Part shown: piece after piece, positions 27,888 through 36,721 of the stretch
Numbering within the stretch: the first letter of the stretch is position 1
Layout of the letters: each line of letters starts with the position of its first letter
Origin: Bacteroidota bacterium
GTDB taxonomy: Bacteria; Bacteroidota; Bacteroidia; Chitinophagales; Saprospiraceae
DNA: 64,000 nucleotides
Reading direction: 5' to 3'
NCBI GenBank assembly: GCA_017857395.1
Contig: JAFMDF010000005.1
Span: 1 to 64,000, forward strand
Notes under the pieces: generated by a model
What the model was told of the DNA's origin: nothing
Seen by the model: the letters and a program-made list of their open reading frames with translations, nothing else
Databases searched by the model: none
Position numbers and translations under genes: made by a program

Positions 27888-28307
27888 TTATTTTTTTCTC
27901 CCAATAAACCAACCTATCAGACCAGCCATTAACCCGCTACAAATAACATTTGCAACTAACTCCATGGGAATTGAGTGTATAGTCCAGATTCGAAATTGGG
28001 AAGCTAGACCTAATAAAGAAGAAAGGGTAATTAATGCACCTAGTAATGCGCCATATTTTAATCCACCTACAAAAGTGGAAATATTTGCCCACCGTATGAA
28101 AATAAAGCTAAATAAAGCAGCCCATACTAAACAACTTGCAAACATTAAACTGATTTTGAATTGATCTTCTGGATATGCTGCTGTTCCTTTAAATTCGACA
28201 GGAATAGCTAAAACATCTTTCAAAAGAACACCATAAACACCCCAACCCAATAAAAAATAAGCAATGCCGCCAATTAAAGTAGCTAAAGTAAATTTAGTCC
28301 AATTCAT
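27888..28307 (-). CDS. Four-helix small membrane protein
   Basis: A 139-residue protein with about four hydrophobic helices: residues 7-29, 50-72, 82-102 and 116-135. A short, possibly extracytoplasmic, loop carries TAAYPEDQFK between the first two. The C-terminus is GRKK. The layout resembles the DUF1761 group, and a recognisable DUF1761 protein is encoded just upstream, so the two may be distant paralogues. No catalytic residues are seen and the function is unknown. Start ATG at 28307. Confidence 0.7.
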   Translation of the reverse strand: MNWTKFTLATLIGGIAYFLLGWGVYGVLLKDVLAIPVEFKGTAAYPEDQFKISLMFASCLVWAALFSFIFIRWANISTFVGGLKYGALLGALITLSSLLGLASQFRIWTIHSIPMELVANVICSGLMAGLIGWFIGRKK

Positions 28308-28364
28308 TGTTTTTACGTTTTGATGATGAAAATAAAAAAAGTGATAGGAGTTGATGAGTTAATA

Positions 28365-28410
28365 AGGGAATGAGTTAACGAGGTCTGATATACTCGTCAT
28401 CTCATTCCCT
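28365..28410. terminator. Hairpin between two membrane-protein genes
   Basis: Arms agggaatgag (28365-28374) and ctcattccct (28401-28410) are perfect inverses, extended by an inner cgag/ctcg pair and an outer gtta/taac pair. It lies directly downstream of the minus-strand DUF1761 gene. Confidence 0.65.
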
Positions 28411-28433
28411 CATAACCTTTTATTAGCTCAGTT

Positions 28434-28946
28434 TTAACTCAAAGGCGCATATTCCAAAGTAGAACATAATACTCCTCCCATTAAGCCTAAAGTAATAAAC
28501 CAATAGCCTGTATGAATCCAAATATATTTCCAGCCCCTTCTTTCAAACATGGCATTAACGGCGATAATAGGTAAGATAAGAAAGACTGTAAGAAAACCAC
28601 CATGCAAAAAGCCGTGACCAAAGCTTCTGTGGTTCGCGCCATATTGGGTCATCAATTCATTGAACTGTTGTTGTGTAGCACTTCCAGCCTCTGCTACAGC
28701 AGGTGACATCATTTGAACGACTCCTGCTTGGTGAATAACTAATGTACTTAGAATAAAAGCAGCTAAGATGCTTAAAATATAAGACAAGCCGAAAGTAAAT
28801 GCCATATTAGCGCCTTCCATATCCGCATCAGTAAATCCATTGACGCGCATCCAAGGTCCGCCAAGTACTTTAGGATTATAGTAAACAGCACCAACAATTA
28901 GAGGAATTAGTGCAGCGATAAAGAACATGTAATAATTAGTAGGCAT
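28434..28946 (-). CDS. DUF1761 family membrane protein
   Basis: A 170-residue protein with four hydrophobic helices. The opening FFIAALIPLIVGAVYYNPKVLG and the following GPWMRVNG block match the DUF1761 pattern. A polar loop with Gln and Asn (SATQQQFNELMTQYG) lies between helices 2 and 3 and contains HRSFGHGFLHGG, a cluster of His residues beside the third helix. Function is unknown for the family. Start ATG at 28946. It is divergent from the 1161-residue T9SS protein gene and precedes the 139-residue membrane protein gene, with a hairpin between. Confidence 0.8.
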   Translation of the reverse strand: MPTNYYMFFIAALIPLIVGAVYYNPKVLGGPWMRVNGFTDADMEGANMAFTFGLSYILSILAAFILSTLVIHQAGVVQMMSPAVAEAGSATQQQFNELMTQYGANHRSFGHGFLHGGFLTVFLILPIIAVNAMFERRGWKYIWIHTGYWFITLGLMGGVLCSTLEYAPLS

Positions 28947-29274
28947 GATGAATTTTTTTATTAGAAAATTTAAGTTGTGGACAACTGGTAGAAAATAGGT
29001 TTGTCATAAACGAGTCACAATTTACAATATTTGTTTTTAATAAAAAAAAATAACACAAAAAATTTATTTAAAAAAAGAAACATTTTTTTTATGACTAACT
29101 GTTCTCTATTGAGCATATAAGCTTCCTTTTAGCTAAAAAAGAAACAAAATGCTATTGTTTACGCTTAAATGGATTGGCTTAAACGTCAGTATTTTTAACA
29201 AAAACCGAGGGTAAGAAAAGGGAGATTCATTGAATTTACTTTCAATTACCCAATCATTTATTTAAATAGTCAGC
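28947..29274. other. Divergent intergenic region
   Basis: 328 bp with no gene. There is an A-rich stretch at about 29030-29095. It must contain the promoters for the DUF1761 gene (-) and the T9SS protein gene (+), but I could not assign a clear TTG / TAnnTTTG pair. Confidence 0.5.
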
Positions 29275-32200
29275 ATGAAAAAACTTCAACCAATTTACGC
29301 TGTATTACTTACCTTATGCTTATTATATGCTTTTTCGAGTAACCCACCAAACGCCAATACTGGAGCACCAGGCGAAGGGAATTGTACCAGTTGCCATACT
29401 GGAAGTAATGCTAGTTTTGATGGCTCAGTAGCCATTCAAGGATTGCCAGAGATCATCATTCCAAATACAACTTACTCTTTAAGTGTCGTAACCAAAGTAT
29501 CAGCAGGGAGTCCTGCTAGAGCAGGTTTTCAGATGGTGGTATTAGACAATCTTAATAATAATGCAGGAAATTTAAATAATGCAGGGAATGGCGCTGCTGT
29601 CATGAATCAAGGTGGGAAAAATTATTTTGAACACAGCACCGCCTTACCCTTTAATAGTATAGATTCTGTCGAATGGACCGTAGAATGGACGGCACCTGCT
29701 ACTATAGCAAGTGATTCGATTAAAGTTTATATAAATAGTATTTTAGGAAATGGTGGAGGAAGTGGAAATGATTTGATGGTTAAGGAACAAACTGCTTATG
29801 GTTTTCAAACTGCTGTTGCCTTGCCTATAGAAATTACCATTATAGAAGCTAATGATTTATCTTGCTTCGAAGCAAATGATGGTTCTGCAACCGTCAGCGC
29901 AAGTGGAGGAACAGGCGCTTTTACTTATAAATGGTCTATTGATTCTACAACTGCTTCGATTTCTAATCTATCAATTGGGCGCTATATTGTAACCGCTACA
30001 GATTCAGAGGGTAGTACGGGAACAGCGACCGTTACAATTGACCAACCAGATGAAATACTTATCTCGGTAGATAATGTAGTTAATATCTCTTGTAATGAAC
30101 CAATCGGCGGCGCAACAATTACTGCGAGTGGTGGCGTAGCGCCTTATACCTATTTATGGAGTACGGATAGTACGACGACAACGGTGAATTTACCTGCGGG
30201 AACGCATAGCGTAACTGTAACAGACGCTAATCAATGCACGAGTACAACCAGCGTGACCATCAATGAAGATATTCGCGAACCTATTGCCTTTGCTGGATTA
30301 GATGTATTAATCACTTGCGAAGATACTAATACAGCAACAGCACAGTTAGATGCTTTTAATACGACTACAGGAACAGGTGTCACATATCTTTGGACAACAA
30401 CTAATGGAAATATTGTATCAGGAGCAACGACTTTAATGCCAATTGTCGATGCGACAGGGAATTATATTTTAACAGTGATAAATGGTTCAAATGGTTGTGT
30501 AGCAGTTGATACAGTTATAGCGACTTTTAATACACTGCTACCCATTGCAAATGCTGGAGCAGACCAAGTAATTGACTGCGATAATACGAGTGCTACTTTA
30601 GATGGAAGCAGTAGTAGCCAAAATGATGATTTAACCTACAGTTGGACAAGTTTAGCTGGAAATTTTGGGAGTGGCGAAAATACTTTAATGCCAGTTGTAA
30701 CAAGCGCAGGTACTTATATTTTGACAGTTGAACGTGTAGGAAGCTGCATTGCAATAGACTCCGTTTTGGTTACTCAAGATGCGAATATGCCAGAAGTAAT
30801 GCTAAGTGGAAATTTACAAATTGGTTGTGCAGATAGCGATACCATTCAGATTGCAGGAAATGCAACAATGGGCGATAATATTATTTATAGTTGGACAACA
30901 AATGGAGGCGTCATTATTGGAGATAGGACTACTTTACAAACGGTCATTATTGGAGCGGGAAGCTATACTTTAACCGCAACAGATACGCTTAATAATTGTA
31001 GTAGTAATGCTTCTTTTGAGGTGACAACTGTGATGCCACCAATTGCAGTTGCAGGAATGGATAGGATATTGGACTGTGCGAATGAAAATTTAGTTTTAGA
31101 TGGAAGCGAAAGCACGGGCAATCATTTAATTTTTGAATGGTCAACCATGGATGGAAATTTTATAGGCGCGAGTAATATAGCTATGCCTACGGTGGATGAA
31201 GAAGGCATTTATATTTTAACGGTGACGGATACTTTAACAGGCTGTTCAACAACGGATGAGGTAGAGATTACCGAAGATACGGCAAGTGATTTATTTGCGG
31301 CTTCTGGCGATGCCGAGCAATTGACTTGTGCCAAAACAAGTATGATGCTAAATGCAACTGCTACAGTAGGCGATAATATTATTTATAAATGGACAACAGA
31401 AGAAGGAAATATTGTAATTGGGGGCAATTCCCTAACACCTACTATTGACCAACCAGGGAAATATATTTTAACCGTCCTCGATACACTTAATGGCTGTACT
31501 GCGGTGTCTACTATCAAAATTGCACAAGACATTACTTTGCCAACGGTAAATGCTGGAGACAGTCAAACCTTAGATTGTAACACAACTTCTTTGACTTTAG
31601 TTGGTCGTTCAGATACCGAATTTAATTTAACTTATAATTGGACAACAATAGATGGAAATATTATTAATGGAGCAAATACGCTTACGCCAGAAGTGAATGC
31701 AGCAGGAACATATATTTTAACAGTAGTAGATACTTTTACGAGTTGTGCTGCTTCGGCAAGTGTGGAAATTATAACAGATGCTGCTTTACCCGTGGTCAAC
31801 GCTGGAACGATGCAACAGCTAGATTGTAATAACGATACCCTAACTTTAGCAGGAACAGGCAGCATAGGCGATAGCATTACTATTTTATGGACAACGGAAG
31901 ATGGTAATATATTAGACAATTCTATGTCTTTCACGCCAATGGTCGATGCAGCGGGTACTTACACTTTAACGGTTACCGATACAACTTCTGGTTGTAGTAA
32001 TATGGCAAGTGTCATTATTATCGAAGATATTATTAAACCGATGGTAGAAGCAGGTGCAGCTAACCAATCTTTTTGTGATAGTAGCACTTTAACGATTAAT
32101 GCTACTGCTAGCGAAGGTGATAATTTTACCTATTTCTGGTGTACAGAAGATGGTAGTATTATTAGCGGTGGAGATGCGTTGACGGTAGAAATTGACGATG

Positions 32201-32760
32201 CAGGTTTATTTGAGTTGATTGTGACGAATGCGGCTAATGGTTGTAAAAATGTAGATTCTGTTTTGGTTACTTCCTTAGAAAGCCCAGTACTTTCTTTAGA
32301 TACAATGAATGATACAACGAACTTAGTAGTCATTAACGGTACGCTTCCTTATATGTATGAATGGATAGGAACTGCGGTTTCTTTGGATAGTTCCTTAGCT
32401 AATTTAGCTCCTGGTGATTATACGGTAACAGTTACAGATGCCAACGGTTGTACAGACGATATTATGTTTACGATTGATGAAAGTACCAGTCTAGAAGCAA
32501 TAGAATCGAGTATTGAAAGCTTACAAGTTTTTCCGAATCCAACGAGTGATTTTGTGGATATTAATTTGACTTTTAATGAAGTGCAAGCAGGACAAATACT
32601 GATTTTAAATAAAGTTGGTCAACAAATTTGGCAGCAAAATTTTGAGGATAGAACTATTAACCTTTCTGTTGCTGTCAATGAGTGGTCTGCTGGGATTTAT
32701 TATATGATGATACAGACGGAGAAAGGAGTTAAAACGGAGGAAATTGTGGTGATTCGATAA
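29275..32760 (+). CDS. T9SS surface protein: choice-of-anchor V domain, SprB-like and PKD-like repeats
   Basis: 1161 residues. A signal peptide (1-21) is followed by TGAPGEGNCTSCHTG with C37, C40 and H41, the conserved CxxCH block of choice-of-anchor V domains, which run to about residue 190. Two SprB-like repeats follow (~192-332), opening SCFEANDGSA and SCNEPIGGA. About eight ~83-residue PKD/Ig-like repeats (~333-1000) share an LxC near the start, a YxWTT core, and AGTYILTVTDT before GC. A third SprB-like unit (~1010-1070) and a type A sorting domain (FPNPTSDFVDI, GIYYMMIQTEKG) end the protein. It should be exported by the type IX system; adhesion or gliding is only an analogy from SprB. 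A strong terminator follows. Confidence 0.9.
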   Translation: MKKLQPIYAVLLTLCLLYAFSSNPPNANTGAPGEGNCTSCHTGSNASFDGSVAIQGLPEIIIPNTTYSLSVVTKVSAGSPARAGFQMVVLDNLNNNAGNLNNAGNGAAVMNQGGKNYFEHSTALPFNSIDSVEWTVEWTAPATIASDSIKVYINSILGNGGGSGNDLMVKEQTAYGFQTAVALPIEITIIEANDLSCFEANDGSATVSASGGTGAFTYKWSIDSTTASISNLSIGRYIVTATDSEGSTGTATVTIDQPDEILISVDNVVNISCNEPIGGATITASGGVAPYTYLWSTDSTTTTVNLPAGTHSVTVTDANQCTSTTSVTINEDIREPIAFAGLDVLITCEDTNTATAQLDAFNTTTGTGVTYLWTTTNGNIVSGATTLMPIVDATGNYILTVINGSNGCVAVDTVIATFNTLLPIANAGADQVIDCDNTSATLDGSSSSQNDDLTYSWTSLAGNFGSGENTLMPVVTSAGTYILTVERVGSCIAIDSVLVTQDANMPEVMLSGNLQIGCADSDTIQIAGNATMGDNIIYSWTTNGGVIIGDRTTLQTVIIGAGSYTLTATDTLNNCSSNASFEVTTVMPPIAVAGMDRILDCANENLVLDGSESTGNHLIFEWSTMDGNFIGASNIAMPTVDEEGIYILTVTDTLTGCSTTDEVEITEDTASDLFAASGDAEQLTCAKTSMMLNATATVGDNIIYKWTTEEGNIVIGGNSLTPTIDQPGKYILTVLDTLNGCTAVSTIKIAQDITLPTVNAGDSQTLDCNTTSLTLVGRSDTEFNLTYNWTTIDGNIINGANTLTPEVNAAGTYILTVVDTFTSCAASASVEIITDAALPVVNAGTMQQLDCNNDTLTLAGTGSIGDSITILWTTEDGNILDNSMSFTPMVDAAGTYTLTVTDTTSGCSNMASVIIIEDIIKPMVEAGAANQSFCDSSTLTINATASEGDNFTYFWCTEDGSIISGGDALTVEIDDAGLFELIVTNAANGCKNVDSVLVTSLESPVLSLDTMNDTTNLVVINGTLPYMYEWIGTAVSLDSSLANLAPGDYTVTVTDANGCTDDIMFTIDESTSLEAIESSIESLQVFPNPTSDFVDINLTFNEVQAGQILILNKVGQQIWQQNFEDRTINLSVAVNEWSAGIYYMMIQTEKGVKTEEIVVIR

Positions 32761-32782
32761 AATTAATTGTAGAAAATATATC

Positions 32783-32818
32783 AAAAGCGGTAGCCTGTAA
32801 AAATGGACTACCGCTTTT
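32783..32818 (+). terminator. Terminator of the 1161-residue T9SS gene
   Basis: Arms aaaagcggtag (32783-32793) and ctaccgctttt (32808-32818) with a 14-nt loop, followed by a T-rich run. It lies 22 bp after the stop. Confidence 0.88.
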
Positions 32819-32865
32819 TGTTTTTGTGTGGTAAATTCATCTACTTAAATTCTGATAAATAATCT

Positions 32866-32897
32866 TTTGAATTTTTAATTATAGAGCCCTACATTTG
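32866..32897 (+). promoter_or_regulatory. Bacteroidota promoter abutting the symporter start codon
   Basis: TTTG at 32866-32869, a 20-nt spacer, then TACATTTG at 32890-32897. This is an exact match to the consensus layout. Transcription would begin about 5-7 nt later, at the ATG (32902), so the mRNA would be leaderless or nearly so. Confidence 0.7.
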
Positions 32898-32901
32898 CGC
32901 C

Positions 32902-34365
32902 ATGTTCACACAATTCAACGACCGCCAAACCCTATCTGCAATACTTCTACTAGCCTATTTTATTTTCATTCTATGGCTAGTTTTTAGAAGCCAAAAAGAT
33001 GAAAATAGTGAAGATTACTTTCTAGCTGGTAGAAAAATGCCATTCTGGGCATTATCTATCACCTTCATTGCTTCTTGGTGGGGTGGCGGTTCTGCAGTCG
33101 ATTTGATTGACCAAGCTTTTACTAATGGTATTAGTTCTTTTTGGATTTACGGTATGCCTGTTTTGTTTTCCACTTTCTTGATGTTTTTGTTTGCCAGAGG
33201 AATTCGTAAAATTGGGACGATTAGCCAGCCACAATTAATGGAGGCTCGATATAATAAAGCTTCTGCTCAATTACTATCTGTTTTGATACTGATTTTTATG
33301 GTGATAGGAAGTGCGGTGCAAGTAATTGTCATTGGTCGATTTTTCAGTACCTTTTTTGCTATTAGTTACGAAATGGCAGCTATCATTGGTACGTTGATTG
33401 TAGTGGCTTATTCTGTTTTTGGTGGATTTAAAGGTGTGGTTATCACAGATATTTTGCAGTTCATTTTTTTATTAATTGCTGCGATTACTTTATTTGTTTA
33501 TGCTTATAATGGAGCGGGAGGATTTAGTGGTTTAGCTGAAATAGTTGAACAAAAAGAGCTACCGAATTTCTTTGATTTTACCCATAATTTATCGAATAAT
33601 ATGGCGTATATCATCACCTTTGGTGCAGCGTGGATGATACAAGCGAATATATGGCAACGCATTTCTGCGACTCGGACGCCTATAGATGCTAAAAAAATGA
33701 TGGTGATGAGTTTTTTAGCTTTCTTGCCTCTCTATCTTTTAGTAACATTGACAGGCATGTTAAGTCGAGGCTTATATGAAACTGTACCAGAAGGAGGGAT
33801 TGCAGCAGCTATGATTTTTGAACAGATGCCAACGGTACTTTCGGCGGTTATTTTTGTAGGCATCTGTTCCGCGATTATGTCTACAATGGATTCCTTAATT
33901 AATACAGGTGCTTTAGTTTTAACAATTGACCTTTATCGACCAAAAAATAAAATAGTTTCTGATAAACATTTAGTAAAAATAGGTAGATATGCGACACTCT
34001 TTGTCGCCTTATTAAGCCTCTTTATTGGAATCAATATCAATTCTATCCTTACCGTTGCTTGGATTGGTTCTGACTTTTTAGCAACAGGCGCTTTTGTGCC
34101 TTTAGTAATGGGTTTTATCTGGAAAAAAGGAACTTCGGCTGGTGCAATGGCTTCTATGGTTTTTGGTATTTTATTTTCTTCTTTTAATTTATTAGCAGCT
34201 TTTGATATTGGTATTAGTGTTCCTTGGGAAATTGCTTCTACAACCCAAGCCATGACGGGTATGTTGGCTTCTTTTATACTTTATATTATCGTTAGTTTAT
34301 TAACTACACCATCTGCTAAAGGGGCTGATTTTATAGAAAAAGCTGGGATGTTGGAGAAACAGTAA
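32902..34365 (+). CDS. Sodium:solute symporter family protein
   Basis: A 487-residue membrane protein with about 13 helices of the SSS (SGLT/PutP-like) type. The block DYFLAGRKMPFWALSITFI precedes ASWWGGGSAVD, which corresponds to the Na+ and substrate region of TM1. SVFGGFKGVVITDILQFI is the usual loop after TM5. The substrate (sugar, amino acid, urea or other) cannot be assigned. The start ATG at 32902 keeps the first helix; the next Met would remove it. The promoter box ends 5 nt before this ATG. It is convergent with the FG-GAP gene. Confidence 0.9.
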   Translation: MFTQFNDRQTLSAILLLAYFIFILWLVFRSQKDENSEDYFLAGRKMPFWALSITFIASWWGGGSAVDLIDQAFTNGISSFWIYGMPVLFSTFLMFLFARGIRKIGTISQPQLMEARYNKASAQLLSVLILIFMVIGSAVQVIVIGRFFSTFFAISYEMAAIIGTLIVVAYSVFGGFKGVVITDILQFIFLLIAAITLFVYAYNGAGGFSGLAEIVEQKELPNFFDFTHNLSNNMAYIITFGAAWMIQANIWQRISATRTPIDAKKMMVMSFLAFLPLYLLVTLTGMLSRGLYETVPEGGIAAAMIFEQMPTVLSAVIFVGICSAIMSTMDSLINTGALVLTIDLYRPKNKIVSDKHLVKIGRYATLFVALLSLFIGININSILTVAWIGSDFLATGAFVPLVMGFIWKKGTSAGAMASMVFGILFSSFNLLAAFDIGISVPWEIASTTQAMTGMLASFILYIIVSLLTTPSAKGADFIEKAGMLEKQ

Positions 34366-34484
34366 TAATCAACCCAACCATTTTAAAAAGAATTCCGTCT
34401 ATCTTTTTAATGAGTTATATCCCAGAAACTGCATTGACCCATTACTTGTGAACATATCCTACAATTAAATAGTAATGGACTGGA

Positions 34485-34513
34485 TGGTAGGCATTAATTT
34501 GTCTACCGTTTTT
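34485..34513 (+). terminator. Terminator of the symporter gene
   Basis: Stem 34485-34492 with 34501-34508 (core ggtag/ctacc, two G.U pairs) and an 8-nt loop, followed by a run of T. Confidence 0.75.
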
Positions 34514-36610
34514 TTATTTATGTAATACCTCTTGCCCTCCCCGAATTAACGTATATGCTTTATTTAACCGAACATTATAGAATGTTTCTAACTGATTCTT
34601 CTGCCAATAAACTTCTACTCTATCAATAGTCGTAGCTGATCCCAAGCCAAAATGCAAAACAGCAGGTTTTTGCATCTTTTGCCCCCTGCCTGCATTTACT
34701 TCTTGGGTATATACCTGATTATTGGCGTAGACCTTTACGATTGCGCCGAGTCCAAAACGATTGCCAGCTATATTTTTTAATTGTAATTTTATCCAAGTAT
34801 TTTTGGTCGGTTTTATATTTTTGAATAGCCGAAACTTGCCAGCTACGCCCATTGCCAAATCTAATAAACCATCATTATTAAAATCCACAAAACAGGCATC
34901 GTTACCAGTGGATATTTTGGATAGGCCAGATTTATAGGTGCTTAACTCAAAATTATGATTGGGTTGTTGTAAATACAAATCAATGTAGCGACAACCATAA
35001 TATACCGTCGTGATAATATCTGCCAGTCCATCATTATTAACATCTCCGAAGGTTGCACCAGCATGTGTTTCTTCATATTCAATGCCATGACTGTCTCGCA
35101 AATCAGTGAATTTTTTCCTATCATTTCTATAAATAGTCGTCCCTCTGTGGTCATATTTCTTCATGTAACCAGGATGTGCTAATTGAGGCATTAATAAATC
35201 AAAGTCTCCATCATTATCAAAGTCATACCAATCTACGCCAGTTCCATGATTACTAACGGTACTGCTTTGATTAACTGCTTTGGGAACAACAATAGGAGAA
35301 AAATGACCTTGCCCGTCATTTAAGTATAACTCATCTGTTTCTAAGAAATAATTCGCAATATATAAATCTGCATCTCCGTCCATATCAATGTCTGTAAATT
35401 GACAGCCTCTACTTCGTTTATTTTTATTGAAATTTGCGTAATAGGTGCTATCCTCATTCGGAACGCAATCAAAACCTAATCGATAGTTTTCTTGCCCTTT
35501 ATGTAATGGATATAATCTTTGAGTGATGTCTTCAAAATTATTTTGGTGATTATTTAAAAAAAGGTAATTGGGATGTGGTACAGGATAAGGTTCCCATAAT
35601 TGAACCAATACTAAATCTGGAAAATGGTCATTATTAATATCCGCAATGCTAAAGCCATGAAGCGAAGGTAAAGGTGGTAAGTCGATTGCTGTTTCTTCAA
35701 AAATACCTGATGCTTGCTGAATGTACAAGACACTATGTTTATACCCAAAAAGTAAAATGTCTTGCTGCCCATTATTATCCATATCTAGAAAGGCGGCACC
35801 AGTTACCCCAAAAGAAATTGTTCCAATTACTGCTTCTGTAATGTCTTCAAAATGCCCTTTATTATTTTTATAAACTCGACCGCCTACGATTAAATCAAGC
35901 CAATTGTCTCCATCTAAGTCCCCCCAAGCAATATGTTCATTATATAAATCAGTAGAAATACCGACTGCTTGACTTATATCTTCAAAAATAGGAGGAATGG
36001 CAGGCATTAATTCCATTTCTATGTCCATAGTTAAGGCGCAATTTTCTCCCTGTAATTTCCTTTCGTTCGTTTCCAATATAGTAGGATAGAAATTGCCTCC
36101 ATCTTCTGCATAGCAGAAATCTTGATAAAAGGTGGCGTCTTGTTTTAGCCCAAAATCGCCTGTGAAATTATCGAGTACTATATAAAATTGGTCATTATTA
36201 ACAAAGACAGGACTACTTAATTCTATTTCAATAGCTTGGTAGCCTTTTTTTCTTTTTTTCTTCTGGATAGGCGGTGTCAAGTCTTTGGTAAAAAATGGAT
36301 AATTCAAACCACCTTCATGCCCATATATATGTGTGGTGAATTTCCCTTTTCCACGGCCGTCTAAATGTAAAATAATTTTACGGATAAAGCCTGGACGGTC
36401 TATCTGGAAACGAGCCATTTGCTTTGGGTATTCCTTTGCGGAAATATTGACACAGTTCTCCAGCGTATTATAATTGGAATAAGTATGAATAGGAGATTCT
36501 CGAATTTCAGCAGCAGAGATAGTAGAAAAATTTTGAGCAATTGAATGTTGATTAAAAAATAAACAGCATAAAAAAAAGAAGTAGCTAAAAGTATATTGCT
36601 TTAAGGGCAT
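34514..36610 (-). CDS. Exported FG-GAP/VCBS repeat protein with ASPIC/UnbV domain
   Basis: 698 residues. A signal peptide of about 25 residues ends HSIAQ. The N-terminal beta-rich part (30-195) contains a jelly-roll-like segment. From about 215 to 600 there are repeated FG-GAP units with calcium-binding loops such as WGDLDGDNWLDLIVGG, FLDMDNNGQQDILLFG, DIDMDGDADLYIANY, YDFDNDGDFDLLMPQ and DVNNDGLADIITT. The C-terminal ~80 residues (GNRFGLGAIVKVYANN, NAGRGQKMQKPAVLHFGLG) are an ASPIC/UnbV domain as in CRTAC1. I see no clear T9SS sorting domain, so its export route past the periplasm is unresolved. It has seven FG-GAP-like blocks, enough for a full propeller. Start ATG at 36610. Confidence 0.9.
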   Translation of the reverse strand: MPLKQYTFSYFFFLCCLFFNQHSIAQNFSTISAAEIRESPIHTYSNYNTLENCVNISAKEYPKQMARFQIDRPGFIRKIILHLDGRGKGKFTTHIYGHEGGLNYPFFTKDLTPPIQKKKRKKGYQAIEIELSSPVFVNNDQFYIVLDNFTGDFGLKQDATFYQDFCYAEDGGNFYPTILETNERKLQGENCALTMDIEMELMPAIPPIFEDISQAVGISTDLYNEHIAWGDLDGDNWLDLIVGGRVYKNNKGHFEDITEAVIGTISFGVTGAAFLDMDNNGQQDILLFGYKHSVLYIQQASGIFEETAIDLPPLPSLHGFSIADINNDHFPDLVLVQLWEPYPVPHPNYLFLNNHQNNFEDITQRLYPLHKGQENYRLGFDCVPNEDSTYYANFNKNKRSRGCQFTDIDMDGDADLYIANYFLETDELYLNDGQGHFSPIVVPKAVNQSSTVSNHGTGVDWYDFDNDGDFDLLMPQLAHPGYMKKYDHRGTTIYRNDRKKFTDLRDSHGIEYEETHAGATFGDVNNDGLADIITTVYYGCRYIDLYLQQPNHNFELSTYKSGLSKISTGNDACFVDFNNDGLLDLAMGVAGKFRLFKNIKPTKNTWIKLQLKNIAGNRFGLGAIVKVYANNQVYTQEVNAGRGQKMQKPAVLHFGLGSATTIDRVEVYWQKNQLETFYNVRLNKAYTLIRGGQEVLHK

Positions 36611-36721
36611 GTATTTGAAATATCTTTAGATGAAATGAGTAGTCATTATATCACTAGTCATTAAGTCGTTAGTGGGGCGGTAGGTATTTAAAACGTAGGA
36701 TATTTAAAACAGGTACAATTT

